DNA of 64,000 nt from Sulfolobus sp. A20 (GTDB lineage Archaea; Thermoproteota; Thermoprotei_A; Sulfolobales; Sulfolobaceae): assembly GCF_001719125.1 (NCBI RefSeq), contig NZ_CP017006.1, forward strand, positions 1,998,384-2,062,383. Direction: 5' to 3'. Made by a program: the position numbers and the translations under genes. Positions 19,977 through 28,601 of this stretch are shown piece after piece (positions within the stretch are counted from its first letter, which is position 1; the number at the start of each line of letters is the position of its first letter). Below the pieces are notes generated by a model. It was not told the origin of the DNA, did not search any database, and saw nothing but the letters and a program-made list of their open reading frames with translations.

Positions 19977-20360
19977 CTATTTACAGTAATCCTTTATAAT
20001 ATTAGCCTTTATGGAATTAGGTATTTTTTGCATTATTTTCTCAATTATTACCTTATTATTATCATCACAATAGAGTATTAATCCCTTCATAGAATCTTTT
20101 GTCTCAATTACTTTTCTAAGCATTTGTTCAGTATCCTCTTTTTTCCATGTGTAAATATAAACTCCTAGGTCAATGTTGTCTAGGAGAGATTCCCTAGCAT
20201 ATTGTATAAATTCTGGATACGACAGCTCTGATATAAAGTGCAATATTAATTTTTTGCTATTGCTTAGTCTACACTCTTTGAACATTTTCTTTATGAATTC
20301 AGGTATGTCTTCCGGACTCGTGGACGAAATGATCATAAGAAACTTACTATCCGCTTGCAC
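19977..20360 (-). CDS. hypothetical protein, 127 residues
   Basis: The frame opens at GTG 20360 and ends 27 bases before the geranylgeranyl reductase start. The product alternates strands and helices (KFLMIISSTS, LILHFISEL, DLGVYIYTW, GLILYCDDNN), suggesting a small alpha/beta fold with helices rich in lysine and glutamate. It has no metal or nucleotide motif. I do not recognise it. It could be cotranscribed with ggr. Codon and residue use look like the neighbours. Confidence 0.6.
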   Translation of the reverse strand: MQADSKFLMIISSTSPEDIPEFIKKMFKECRLSNSKKLILHFISELSYPEFIQYARESLLDNIDLGVYIYTWKKEDTEQMLRKVIETKDSMKGLILYCDDNNKVIIEKIMQKIPNSIKANIIKDYCK

Positions 20361-20454
20361 AATGTATTTAGTATAACTGAGGTTTAAATTACTTATGAAA
20401 ATACCATAGCTAATTATCCATTATCTTAAGTGCTAGCGAAAGAAAATAGTATAT

Positions 20455-20691
20455 ATGATAATCCTAGTTATCTACAGAAAGTTAGATATGAATATGAGGA
20501 GCATTATAGCCGGACTGAGAAGGATATCGTTTGTAAAAGAGATTATATTTTATAATGGGGAGAAAAATATGATATTTGCTAATAATTATAAAATATGGGA
20601 GGAAGGAATGAATAATAATCCTATTGAAGAGATTTATGATATAAAGATATTCGAGATGTTGAGGAAATCTTATTTATTCTCCTGTGCTTAG
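20455..20691 (+). CDS. hypothetical protein, 78 residues
   Basis: A small frame from ATG 20455 ([16 protein letters not shown]) ending in SYLFSCA. It has charged, coding-like composition and a short basic middle. It overlaps the convergent phosphoesterase gene by four bases at the end. No family is recognised. The start is uncertain because ATGs at residues 12 and 14 are also possible. It is divergent from the 127-residue gene. Confidence 0.5.
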   Translation: MIILVIYRKLDMNMRSIIAGLRRISFVKEIIFYNGEKNMIFANNYKIWEEGMNNNPIEEIYDIKIFEMLRKSYLFSCA

Positions 20692-21227
20692 CTTCTCAAA
20701 TTCTTTATATAAAAGTTAGAGTCTGTAATGATTAAATATCCTCTAGACTCCGGTGGGAACTCTCTTGTTATACCTCCACTATAGATTACTCTTGCTAGTC
20801 TATCAGCTTCAAGTCTTTTGTATTGTCCTATTACTAACCAATCCCAAGGACCAGCCCCAATACTTTTTCTGAGTTGGTCTATCTCTCCTTGATGTCCGTG
20901 AACTATATAATACTTAACTGAAGCAGCTTCTGCAATATACATTGTTGTGCCGATGATTTCTTCTCTATACCTTGGTTCGGCTGTTATGCACTTTATCGCA
21001 TGAGGATCCATATCGCCTGAGACGTAAATTATTTGAGCCCAAGGTGCTATGCTTCTTATAACGTATAATACATCTATTACCCTAGGGCATTCATAATCCC
21101 AATAACACTGTGTTGTATCTCCATTAAGAACAATAACTTCCGGCTCTTCTTTCTTTATAATACTAGATAAAGTACTTTCAACATGCGGTTCGGGGAATCT
21201 TACATTACTCATTACCAAAATCTTCAC
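20688..21227 (-). CDS. calcineurin-like metallophosphoesterase
   Basis: A 179-residue protein of the small, YfcE-like phosphoesterase type. Metal ligands appear as NGDTTQ (GD), SGDMDPHA in the position of GNHD, and HGHQGE near the C-terminal metal pair. The first motif (usually DxH) is reduced to [10 protein letters not shown], so one ligand may be missing or replaced. Members hydrolyse phosphodiesters or phosphomonoesters. Its ATG overlaps the asparaginase stop by one base, so they form an operon. Confidence 0.8.
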   Translation of the reverse strand: MKILVMSNVRFPEPHVESTLSSIIKKEEPEVIVLNGDTTQCYWDYECPRVIDVLYVIRSIAPWAQIIYVSGDMDPHAIKCITAEPRYREEIIGTTMYIAEAASVKYYIVHGHQGEIDQLRKSIGAGPWDWLVIGQYKRLEADRLARVIYSGGITREFPPESRGYLIITDSNFYIKNLRS

Positions 21228-22039
21228 TATATCTCACCTTCAAAAACAAATACTTTTACCTCTTCTGAAGACATAACTCCTCTAGCCATTCCTTTCGTAT
21301 TGTAGTAAGCAGATGCATTCCCATATCTATCTAATCCAATCATTCCAATATTATCTTTTCCAAAGATTTTAGTAACTTTGTTGATTACAGATCTTAATGA
21401 ATCTTCTATACTAAATCCCATAGAAACTAATATATCGACTTCCTTTGCTGGCAATATTTTAAGTATTATTTCCCCTATACCAGTACTTGATACAGCAACA
21501 TTAGTCGTTGCGTAATATCCAGCCCCGGGTATTGGAGAGTCTCCTACTCTTCCCGGCAGTTTACCACTAATTCCGCCCGTACTCGTCCCGGCTACTAGGT
21601 TTCCCTCATTATCCAAGGCAACTGCACCTACAGTATCTCCAGATATTACACTTCCGCTAGTAGAATGCATAACCTTTGAATTGTCAATCATTAGAACGTG
21701 TCTTCCTTGTTTTAAAATTTCTAAAGCCCTTTTTATTGCACTACCTTCTCTCAATCCCATTATTCCTCCTGCTTGTAAAGTATTCCCAATCATAATGCCA
21801 GCATCCATTTCTATATATCCCATGGAATTCTTTACACTACCTTTTCCCGCGTCAAATACTCCAGACTCCTCCATGGTATAAATAGCCTCGACAACTGCCT
21901 CTATAGCTGATCCTCTCTTAAATTCTTCAAATCCTCTAACTAGCGCCTCTTTTATTGTATTTTTAGCTCTCTCTTGATCGGTTATTCTCCAACTTCCTGC
22001 TCCACCGTGGACAACGATTACTGGTGATTTGTATCTCAC
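21227..22039 (-). CDS. isoaspartyl peptidase/L-asparaginase (Ntn hydrolase)
   Basis: A 270-residue plant-type asparaginase. The N-terminus [11 protein letters not shown] is the family signature. The self-cleavage site is [11 protein letters not shown] with nucleophile Thr136, and [11 protein letters not shown] and [15 protein letters not shown] form the substrate pocket. After autocleavage into alpha and beta subunits it hydrolyses beta-aspartyl dipeptides and asparagine, helping to clear isoaspartate from damaged proteins, a likely need at high temperature. Length is slightly short but complete. It heads an operon with the phosphoesterase. Confidence 0.92.
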   Translation of the reverse strand: MRYKSPVIVVHGGAGSWRITDQERAKNTIKEALVRGFEEFKRGSAIEAVVEAIYTMEESGVFDAGKGSVKNSMGYIEMDAGIMIGNTLQAGGIMGLREGSAIKRALEILKQGRHVLMIDNSKVMHSTSGSVISGDTVGAVALDNEGNLVAGTSTGGISGKLPGRVGDSPIPGAGYYATTNVAVSSTGIGEIILKILPAKEVDILVSMGFSIEDSLRSVINKVTKIFGKDNIGMIGLDRYGNASAYYNTKGMARGVMSSEEVKVFVFEGEI

Positions 22040-22095
22040 ATGTTGTTATTGTGAATAGATATTTTTATTTTCTGATTAATTGTTTTAAGATTAGG

Positions 22096-22605
22096 ATGAA
22101 ACCTAGTTACACGTTGCCTCTTTCGATACTCATGATAATATTACCAGTAGTACCAGCACTAGTAGACTCATTTCCAGGCTTTTTAGGTGGAGCGATTATA
22201 GATTTTGTCTTAGCTTTATACGTCTTATATTCAGAGAAACCTTGGGCTAATGATTTAAAGACTGCTATTAGTACTCTATACTTTACTGGTCTATCCTCAA
22301 TTGCTGACGGTTTTGGGTTATTCTTAGCCTTACCTTATCATCCGGTGAAATTTGCGATAATAACTTTAATTTTATCAATCCCGTTTATATTCAATCTGAT
22401 CCTGGTTCTCAGACCTATCTTACCAACAATAATAAAGAGAGACATATTATACGTTGGTAACGGATTTTTCGCTTTTTCAATAGTGCTTATCATAGGGGCT
22501 ATAATAGGCAGAGTATTCATAACAAATTTCTACGTCTTACTGTCATTGTATTCTGGATTTCTAATTCTAGCTGTCTTAGCGTTATTATATTTTAGAAAGG
22601 GGTAA
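22096..22605 (+). CDS. polytopic membrane protein of unknown function
   Basis: From ATG 22096 (MKPSYTLPLSILM) 169 residues with five or six membrane segments and little polar sequence between them. An upstream in-frame ATG at 22024 lies inside the divergent asparaginase gene and encodes an unlikely leader, so I reject it. No family is recognised. It precedes the small reductase gene by six bases and is probably cotranscribed with it and the Lrp regulator. Confidence 0.65.
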   Translation: MKPSYTLPLSILMIILPVVPALVDSFPGFLGGAIIDFVLALYVLYSEKPWANDLKTAISTLYFTGLSSIADGFGLFLALPYHPVKFAIITLILSIPFIFNLILVLRPILPTIIKRDILYVGNGFFAFSIVLIIGAIIGRVFITNFYVLLSLYSGFLILAVLALLYFRKG

Positions 22606-22611
22606 TTTTTG

Positions 22612-23610
22612 ATGAAGGTTAGCATAATTGGGGCTGGTCCTGCTGGTCTATCGCTAGCTTATTTCTTAAAGGGGAGAAAGGAGTTTGATGTAACAGTTTA
22701 CGAAAGTATGTCTAAACCTGGAGTTAAACCTTGTGCGTGGGGTTTAATAACTGGAATTGAGGGATTTTTGCCAATTCCTAAAGGTAGTATAATAAGTGAA
22801 ATAAAGGGATTTAGAATATATTTGAATAATAAGTTAATTTTTGATATCAGAAATAAGGAGAAATTGGGATATATTATAGATAAGCCACTCTTTCTTCAGA
22901 AGTTAGCTGAAGATATTGGAGATGTTAAATTTAACTCGAAAATAACGTTAAAGGATAACAAGTATTACTTGAACGATAAGGAACTAGATTCTGATAAAGT
23001 GATTATAGCTACGGGACATTACAGCGTGGAAAAGTCTATGACAATACCTGCAATACAATACATAACTGACTACGAGATAGATAAAGAGGTTGTTGAATTT
23101 TATTTCTATTCTGGATTATTAGGTTATGCATGGATTTTTCCAGATAGAGAGGGGTCTAAAATAGGCATAGGTGGCTACGCGGGGGTAGATGAATTAAAAG
23201 AAAGAGTTAAAGGTATATTAAAGGGAAGAATTAAGCAATTCCATGGAGCTAGAGTTACTGACTACGGGGTGATAGAGGATAGGCTTAACGGAAACTATGT
23301 TGGAGAAGCGTTGGGCACAGTATATGCTATCACTGGCGAGGGTATAAGACCTTCGATAATATCCTCAAAGATTCTTGCGGACTCTTTAATAGATGGAAGG
23401 GACTTTAGGAAGGAGTTTAAGAAAAGTAAGTTGTACTGGTCATTAAACTGGCATGCTAAGGTTCTAAAAATGTCTAAGGAAAGAGATCCCAATGCTGTAA
23501 GGCTCTCAAAAGCGATTACTAGTAGTGATCCAGAGTTAGTTTTAAGATTTGCTATAGGTGATTTTAATAGATTGGATCTAATAAAGCTCTTCGGGAGGTC
23601 AATCATTTGA
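22612..23610 (+). CDS. FAD-dependent oxidoreductase, geranylgeranyl reductase-like
   Basis: A 332-residue flavoprotein from ATG 22612. [20 protein letters not shown] is the Rossmann FAD motif, KPCAWGL matches the family PCG loop, and [20 protein letters not shown] matches the substrate/FAD motif. A region around ITGEGIRPS stands in place of the usual GD...GGI motif. It is about 120 residues shorter than the true geranylgeranyl reductase of this window (18577-19950), so it may reduce another prenyl or quinone substrate. The Lrp-type gene overlaps its end by four bases. Confidence 0.82.
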   Translation: MKVSIIGAGPAGLSLAYFLKGRKEFDVTVYESMSKPGVKPCAWGLITGIEGFLPIPKGSIISEIKGFRIYLNNKLIFDIRNKEKLGYIIDKPLFLQKLAEDIGDVKFNSKITLKDNKYYLNDKELDSDKVIIATGHYSVEKSMTIPAIQYITDYEIDKEVVEFYFYSGLLGYAWIFPDREGSKIGIGGYAGVDELKERVKGILKGRIKQFHGARVTDYGVIEDRLNGNYVGEALGTVYAITGEGIRPSIISSKILADSLIDGRDFRKEFKKSKLYWSLNWHAKVLKMSKERDPNAVRLSKAITSSDPELVLRFAIGDFNRLDLIKLFGRSII

Positions 23611-24068
23611 ATTCATCTACTTACTATTTAGACGATATAGATAAGAAGATACTTAATATTCTTCAGCAAGATTCCAGGATACCATTCTCCAGATTAGCTA
23701 AGATGCTAAATTTAAGCGAGGCTACAATTTACGTTAGGATTAAAAGATTAAAGGAGAGCGGCGTTATAAAAGGTTTCTATACTGAGATCGATTATGATAA
23801 GATAGGTTTAAGTGTAGTTGCTTTTGTGTTAATAAAAGCTGATCCTAAAAGATATGAAAATATTTTAAAACAGCTAACTGAAATTAAGGAAATATATGAG
23901 ATATATGATGTCACTGGAGAATATTATGCTATGGTTAAGGTAAGAGTTCCGACTAGAGAAGATTTAGCAAAAGTTTTAGATAAGATAGGTGGTATGGAAG
24001 GAGTTACTTCCACTTATACAATGCTTGTGCTAAGAGTGATAAAGGATAAGAAGGAACTCGATTTATGA
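23607..24068 (+). CDS. Lrp/AsnC-family transcriptional regulator
   Basis: A 153-residue protein with an N-terminal winged helix-turn-helix ([20 protein letters not shown], then [19 protein letters not shown]) and a C-terminal RAM ligand-binding domain ([26 protein letters not shown]). Lrp-type proteins form dimers or octamers and sense amino acids. The TTG start overlaps the stop of the flavoprotein, so it is likely cotranscribed and may control this operon. A GNRA-loop hairpin follows it. Confidence 0.93.
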   Translation: MNSSTYYLDDIDKKILNILQQDSRIPFSRLAKMLNLSEATIYVRIKRLKESGVIKGFYTEIDYDKIGLSVVAFVLIKADPKRYENILKQLTEIKEIYEIYDVTGEYYAMVKVRVPTREDLAKVLDKIGGMEGVTSTYTMLVLRVIKDKKELDL

Positions 24069-24070
24069 TC

Positions 24071-24086
24071 AGGAGCGAGAGCTCCT
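24071..24086. terminator. 6-bp hairpin with a GAGA tetraloop between convergent genes
   Basis: AGGAGC, GAGA, GCTCCT forms a perfect stem with a stable GNRA loop five bases after the Lrp stop codon, in a GC-rich patch that contrasts with its surroundings. It sits between the convergent lrp and rimK-like genes. A role in ending or protecting the mRNA is inferred. Confidence 0.4.
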
Positions 24087-24114
24087 CTTCATAGCTCAGC
24101 CGGTTTTCTATTCC

Positions 24115-25002
24115 TCATCTCTTAATCTTTTCTATTAAATGCCCTACTATATATTTAGCTGGGCTAATACTGGTTGCTGCCTCAAATCCTCCCCAAAGAG
24201 GTGCTGCATTAACTTCAAGTATTTTATACCCTCCCTCTTCAAGATCCTCTATTACGTCTATTCCCGCGTAATCTAAACCTAGGACCCTTACACTCTTTAA
24301 ACTAATCTCCTCAAGTTCAGCTGTAGGGACCAATATTTGAGCTACTGCTCCTTGCGCTATATTAGTTTTCCATCCACTCTTAGAAATTCTATATATACTA
24401 CCTAGGATTCTATCTCCTATTACTATGACTCTGATATCCCTATCAGGTTTTTTAATATATTTTTGAACATAGACTGGCTGATTTACCGATAATATCGATT
24501 TAGAAATTCTAAACGCTATATCCGGATCAGATACTTTTACAGATCCTAGACCTAAACTACCTACCACTGGTTTTATTACAACTTCTCCCCATTTCTCTAC
24601 TAGTCTCATTACTTCAAATGGGTCCTCTACAACCGCGGTATTTGGTACCGGTATCCCAGCTCTTTTGATTTTCATTAAACTTGCAAATTTGTCTCTAGCT
24701 TGTAACATTGCATCAGGTCTGTTAATTAAAACTACTCCGCTTCTCTCCAGTTCTCTTAGAACGTCAAACCTTTTTATGAACTGCTCAGTCGTAGATATAA
24801 AGCCTAAATTTCTAATTAATCCTCCATCGATTTCAACTTTCTTACCACTATAAGTAAATTCTATTCCCTTTTCAGTAATTTCTGCATTCAATTTTGATAT
24901 TCTAATATAATACGCATTGTGATTTCTATTCTTAATCTCTAGTAACAATTGTTTAGAGGCGCTAGTAATTTTTTCTGATTCATGAATAACCGCAAGTTTA
25001 AT
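24115..25002 (-). CDS. RimK-like ATP-grasp ligase with an apparent ATT start codon
   Basis: A 295-residue ATP-grasp protein when read from ATT 25002. The first in-frame TTG, at 24948, would remove the opening strand [10 protein letters not shown] that the RimK family always has. GGTGA stands exactly six bases before ATT, the normal ribosome-site spacing here. ATP-grasp features are [17 protein letters not shown] (nucleotide loop), [20 protein letters not shown] and [14 protein letters not shown] (metal ligands). Such enzymes add amino acids, often glutamate, to carboxyl ends of proteins or cofactors. No LysW-like carrier is next to it, so lysine biosynthesis is not indicated, and the substrate is unknown. 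Confidence 0.85.
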   Translation of the reverse strand: MKLAVIHESEKITSASKQLLLEIKNRNHNAYYIRISKLNAEITEKGIEFTYSGKKVEIDGGLIRNLGFISTTEQFIKRFDVLRELERSGVVLINRPDAMLQARDKFASLMKIKRAGIPVPNTAVVEDPFEVMRLVEKWGEVVIKPVVGSLGLGSVKVSDPDIAFRISKSILSVNQPVYVQKYIKKPDRDIRVIVIGDRILGSIYRISKSGWKTNIAQGAVAQILVPTAELEEISLKSVRVLGLDYAGIDVIEDLEEGGYKILEVNAAPLWGGFEAATSISPAKYIVGHLIEKIKR

Positions 25003-25037
25003 TTCGTTTCACCAATTGTTCCTCAGATTTGAATTTC

Positions 25038-25883
25038 TTAAATCTTATCTATGCCGGCTTCCTTAAGAAGCCCGCTAGATAAGAAGTCTGGTAAACCTCT
25101 AATATCATCTACATATTCTTCTAAAAATGGGATTTGGTTTACGGTCTTTTCATACTTTGACTTATATTCTAAATAAACTGACTTTACGTATCCTTCTAAA
25201 TTACCTTCCTTATAATATTTGAGTAATTGCCTTGCACTTCCTTCAATTTCATCAATTTTCTTAACTTTATAATCTATGAAATCGTCTATTACTTGATATA
25301 TTATCCCTAAGTACTTTCCTATTAATAACATTTCATTTTTAAAGTTACTTCGTTTAGACGCATAAGCAGCTAATACTGTGGACAGTTTAAATAGACTACC
25401 AGTCTTTAGTTCTATGGTTTCTATATAATTATTACTGTTGTAAATATCCTTTAACGCACCGACAGCTGTATCTTTCCAGAGTTCAATACTTATATTTAAT
25501 GCATCATCACCATAGGAAGTTTGGATTATTCTCAGTGCGGTAGGAATTAGATAGTTAGTAATAAAAATTACTTTCCTATTGCCATAAACTACCCAAGCAG
25601 CCTTATCTCCTCTTCTAGTTATATCTAGGTCAACTATATCATCTAGAGCTAGTGAAGCAGAGTGAAGAATTTCAATAGCTAAAGCCCCACCATAACTACT
25701 TTCTATTTCCCCTCCTAAAGCTTGAGTGAAGAACATACTTAAGGTTCCTCTGTACCTCTTCCCGTCTTTTAGGATATATTTACTTATATCAAGCAATTCC
25801 CACTCCTTATTCTCGGTCAAGAATTTTTCTACTAGATTATCAATTATGACCTTAGCCTTTAACCAGAAATCTATGATATTCAA
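25038..25883 (-). CDS. hexaprenyl diphosphate synthase (trans-polyprenyl synthase)
   Basis: A 281-residue isoprenyl diphosphate synthase. The first aspartate-rich motif is LALDDIVDLD and the second is VIDDFIDYK. KDGKRYRGTL near residue 37 binds diphosphate. The sequence is very similar, from memory, to the crystallised Sulfolobus solfataricus hexaprenyl diphosphate synthase, including the ending LLKEAGIDKI. It makes the C30 side chain of the caldariella quinone or related isoprenoids. It lies four bases downstream of the 264-residue unknown gene and after mtnP. Confidence 0.9.
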   Translation of the reverse strand: MNIIDFWLKAKVIIDNLVEKFLTENKEWELLDISKYILKDGKRYRGTLSMFFTQALGGEIESSYGGALAIEILHSASLALDDIVDLDITRRGDKAAWVVYGNRKVIFITNYLIPTALRIIQTSYGDDALNISIELWKDTAVGALKDIYNSNNYIETIELKTGSLFKLSTVLAAYASKRSNFKNEMLLIGKYLGIIYQVIDDFIDYKVKKIDEIEGSARQLLKYYKEGNLEGYVKSVYLEYKSKYEKTVNQIPFLEEYVDDIRGLPDFLSSGLLKEAGIDKI

Positions 25884-25887
25884 AACT

Positions 25888-26682
25888 TCATACCTCCTCT
25901 TTAACCTCTTTTAAATAAAATAGAATCATACTTAAATATATAGGTGCCATCAAAGGATCTGTATCCAATAATACCTCTTTGACATTCTTTCCATTAGCCC
26001 TTAAATAAGATGATATTCTCCTCATCATGTAAGCATCTACACCCGTGGTAATAATTTGAGAATCAGTTAATATTATCTTATCAAAATAAGTTGAAACATT
26101 ATGTCCAATCCTTTCTAAAAAAGACTTAGCAGGACTCATAATCGGAGAAAGTATGAGATGCAAATTCAGATCAAACTCTCTAGACTTTGTTTTAATCCAG
26201 TTTTCCAAATCAGATAGATCATTTATTTGTTGAATCAGTGATATTTCCCTTTTATTCTTATCCTCGGAAATAGTATTTAGTAATGATAGCGATACATTTA
26301 TTTCACATAATTTGATGTCCAGAACTCTTAACTCTATTATACTGGTGGAAGGCTTATAATTAGTCCTTCCACAAAAGTAAATCACTCCACCTATTCCTAA
26401 TGCTTGCATCCCACTTACCAAATCATGAAGCTCATTTTCATCTCCTAAAAAACCTAATATCCTTGATATGTCAGTGTAAGGACTTTCAAGAAATAAAAAA
26501 TCATAAATATTAGATATTTCTATATAATTTCCCTTGATAGAGACTAATGCATTCTTCAGTGTATATGCCGGAAGTTCTTGTCCCTTGCCGAATACTATTA
26601 TATCTGTATTACTAGGAATCTTTAATTTGAATATTTTAATCGAATCTTTTATACTAAAGCTGTCCTTAGGCTGTTGCAACAT
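25888..26682 (-). CDS. hypothetical protein, 264 residues, between mtnP and hexaprenyl synthase
   Basis: An alpha/beta protein without obvious catalytic motif. The repeated pattern [26 protein letters not shown] and [19 protein letters not shown] recalls sugar-isomerase (SIS) or kinase-like Rossmann folds, but I cannot assign it. Start ATG 26682 follows GAGGAG at eight bases; GTG 26688 is the alternative. It overlaps the end of mtnP by 34 bases and is four bases from the prenyl synthase gene, so the three are surely cotranscribed. Confidence 0.7.
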   Translation of the reverse strand: MLQQPKDSFSIKDSIKIFKLKIPSNTDIIVFGKGQELPAYTLKNALVSIKGNYIEISNIYDFLFLESPYTDISRILGFLGDENELHDLVSGMQALGIGGVIYFCGRTNYKPSTSIIELRVLDIKLCEINVSLSLLNTISEDKNKREISLIQQINDLSDLENWIKTKSREFDLNLHLILSPIMSPAKSFLERIGHNVSTYFDKIILTDSQIITTGVDAYMMRRISSYLRANGKNVKEVLLDTDPLMAPIYLSMILFYLKEVKEEV

Positions 26683-27461
26683 GAGCACAACTCCTCTTGA
26701 GGTCTTTCTGGAATTTTTTTAATTACCGCATATAATAATCTTTTAGCATTCTCCGTATTTTCAGACATCACCTTGGTCACTTCTTCAGCAGTAACTGGCT
26801 TATCAGCAAAAACATCGTAATCAGTTACCATCGCAATTGTTGCATAGCACATTTGCATTTCGCAAGCTAAATTTACTTCTGGAACTAAAGTCATCCCTAT
26901 GATATCGGCTTTATAAACTTCCCTCCAAATTCTACTTTCTGCCCTCGTTGAAAATCTAGGTCCCTCTATACACACATAAGTACCTCTGTCATGTACTATT
27001 ATATTCAATTCTTTTGCAGTTTGAACGATAATATTTCTTAAATGGTTACAGAAAGGATCAGCCATAGAAACATGGGCAACTATTGGTCCATCAAAAAACG
27101 TATATTCTCTCCTCTTTGTCATGTCTATGAATTGATCGGGTATTACGAAATTTCCAGGCTTATAGTCCATTCTTAAGCTTCCTACGGCAGAAACTGAGAT
27201 GACCCATTTCACTCCTAGTTCTTTTAATGCCCATATATTAGCTCTATAATTTATCTTATGTGGAGGTATTCTGTGTCTCTTTCCGTGCCTAGGAATGAAA
27301 GCTACAGTCTTTCCCTCTATGTTACCTATCGTTATCAAATCGCTAGGTTCCCCATAGGGTGTATATACTTTTATTTCTCTGCTGTTAGTCAAAATACCAG
27401 GATCATAGAGCCCAGAACCCCCTATTATTCCAATCGTTGCTTTTTCAGTCGTCTGAGCCAT
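26649..27461 (-). CDS. mtnP: S-methyl-5'-thioadenosine phosphorylase II
   Basis: A 270-residue purine nucleoside phosphorylase family member. [14 protein letters not shown] is the phosphate-binding N-terminus, [20 protein letters not shown] and [12 protein letters not shown] follow, and [11 protein letters not shown] and [13 protein letters not shown] line the base pocket. The C-terminal CSCCNS supplies the CxC disulfide known from the hyperthermostable S. solfataricus MTAP II. It splits methylthioadenosine to adenine and methylthioribose-1-phosphate in methionine salvage. I start at ATG 27461 because the TATA box at 27479-27487 is 24 bases away, giving a leaderless mRNA. Confidence 0.96.
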   Translation of the reverse strand: MAQTTEKATIGIIGGSGLYDPGILTNSREIKVYTPYGEPSDLITIGNIEGKTVAFIPRHGKRHRIPPHKINYRANIWALKELGVKWVISVSAVGSLRMDYKPGNFVIPDQFIDMTKRREYTFFDGPIVAHVSMADPFCNHLRNIIVQTAKELNIIVHDRGTYVCIEGPRFSTRAESRIWREVYKADIIGMTLVPEVNLACEMQMCYATIAMVTDYDVFADKPVTAEEVTKVMSENTENAKRLLYAVIKKIPERPQEELCSCCNSLRTALV

Positions 27462-27478
27462 AAGAAAGATAACCAAAA

Positions 27479-27487
27479 TATATATAT
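27479..27487 (-). promoter_or_regulatory. TATA box of mtnP
   Basis: TATATATAT on plus bases 27479-27487 reads as a TATA box on the minus strand, about 24 bases before ATG 27461. It decides that start over the longer in-frame start at 27476, which would lie on the promoter itself. Confidence 0.6.
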
Positions 27488-27864
27488 AAAAATTACATTA
27501 TTACTTTAACTCGTCTTACGATGACGTAGAGAAAATCATGAAAATACTTTTATTTAGATAAAATATTTCTCTACCTCAGTTTCTATGGAACTTAGCAAAT
27601 TTGGCTACTAAAAGCTATTTTTAGATCTAAAGTCAACATTGAATATGATACCTTAACTTATATTTAAGTTATAAATACAATTTTGTTAATTAGGTAATAT
27701 ATCTGAGTAAGAAGACTATAATGGAATTTTAACAAAATAAAGAGTTGTATAGTCTCTAAATTATGTGATTTAAGCCATGATTAGCTTTAACTTATCTGAA
27801 GTACATAAGGTTTATATAGTTGATAAGGTTAATAGTAACTTAACAAATCTGTGAGTCGAGTCGA
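27488..27864. other. divergent intergenic region mtnP-ssb
   Basis: About 380 bases without a credible gene. The right end has the ssb promoter, GGTTTATATAG near 27809-27819, with the start of transcription expected near 27840 and a short leader before ATG 27865. AACTTATATTTAAGTT near 27656 is a small AT palindrome. No tRNA, snoRNA-type boxes or repeats were found in the middle. Confidence 0.4.
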
Positions 27865-28299
27865 ATGGAAGAAAAAGTAGGTAATCTAAAACCAAATATG
27901 GAAAGTGTAGATTTAACTGTAAGAGTTTTGGAAGCGACAGATGCAAGGCAGATACAAACGAAGAATGGTACTAGAACAATAAGTGAGGCAATTGTTGGAG
28001 ACGATACGGGTAGAGTGAAATTAACGTTATGGGGTAAGCATGCTGGAAGTATAAAGGAAGGTCAAGTAGTAAAAATAGAAAATGCTTGGACTACTGCTTT
28101 TAAAGGTAAGGTTCAATTAAACGCTGGAAGTAAGACTAAAATATCTGAAGTGTCTGAGGATGGATTTCCAGAATCATCCCAAATTCCAGAGAATACGCCA
28201 TCAGCACCACAACAAATGCGTGGAGGAAGAGGATTTAGAGGAGGAAGAAGGTACGGAAGAAGAGGAGGAAGAAGAGAGGAAGAGGGAGAAGAAGAATGA
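27865..28299 (+). CDS. ssb: single-stranded DNA-binding protein, one OB fold
   Basis: A 144-residue protein nearly matching the known S. solfataricus SSB: OB fold in residues 1-115 ([56 protein letters not shown] with the aromatic residues that stack on bases), then a flexible tail [19 protein letters not shown] ending in an acidic EEEGEEE. The tail recruits partner proteins and the protein protects single-stranded DNA in replication and repair. The next gene overlaps its stop by four bases. Confidence 0.97.
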   Translation: MEEKVGNLKPNMESVDLTVRVLEATDARQIQTKNGTRTISEAIVGDDTGRVKLTLWGKHAGSIKEGQVVKIENAWTTAFKGKVQLNAGSKTKISEVSEDGFPESSQIPENTPSAPQQMRGGRGFRGGRRYGRRGGRREEEGEEE

Positions 28300-28577
28300 A
28301 TTATGAAGATGTAAAAGATATGAAGCCGAAAAAGGTAGGGGAGCTAATAGATAGAAGTGAAGAAGGAGATAATTATATCGTGAAAGTATCGGATGAAAAG
28401 ATTTACGAATTGGCACCCATAGCGTATTATATTTGGGCTATGTGTGATGGTAATAGGAGTGTAACTGATATCGTAACCGAGTTAAGTAAGGAAGCTAATT
28501 TAGATATATCGCAAGTTCGTGACCCCGTAGTTATGGTTTTAGACGAGTTACAGAAAGCGTCTCTCATAACTTTTTAA
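28296..28577 (+). CDS. PqqD-like small protein (RRE-type domain)
   Basis: Ninety-three residues with the pattern of PqqD/RiPP recognition element domains: a short beta-rich start ([22 protein letters not shown]), then [18 protein letters not shown] and a helical end. In peptide-modifying systems such domains bind leader peptides, but no radical-SAM maturase or precursor peptide is nearby. The ATGA overlap with ssb suggests a different, coupled role. The function is unknown. Confidence 0.7.
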   Translation: MNYEDVKDMKPKKVGELIDRSEEGDNYIVKVSDEKIYELAPIAYYIWAMCDGNRSVTDIVTELSKEANLDISQVRDPVVMVLDELQKASLITF

Positions 28578-28601
28578 TCTCGTATAAGTTAAGATTTTTT
28601 T

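Noticed and set aside
22024-22095. Longer start for the membrane protein (24 more residues)
   Set aside because: It would lie inside the divergent asparaginase gene, and the encoded leader is not protein-like.
24060-24115. GC-rich hairpin after the Lrp gene as a remnant of the same IS200/IS605 element as at 15.5 kb
   Set aside because: Both contain short GAGCTC-like bits, but no longer common sequence could be aligned by eye, so it is kept only as a terminator-like hairpin.
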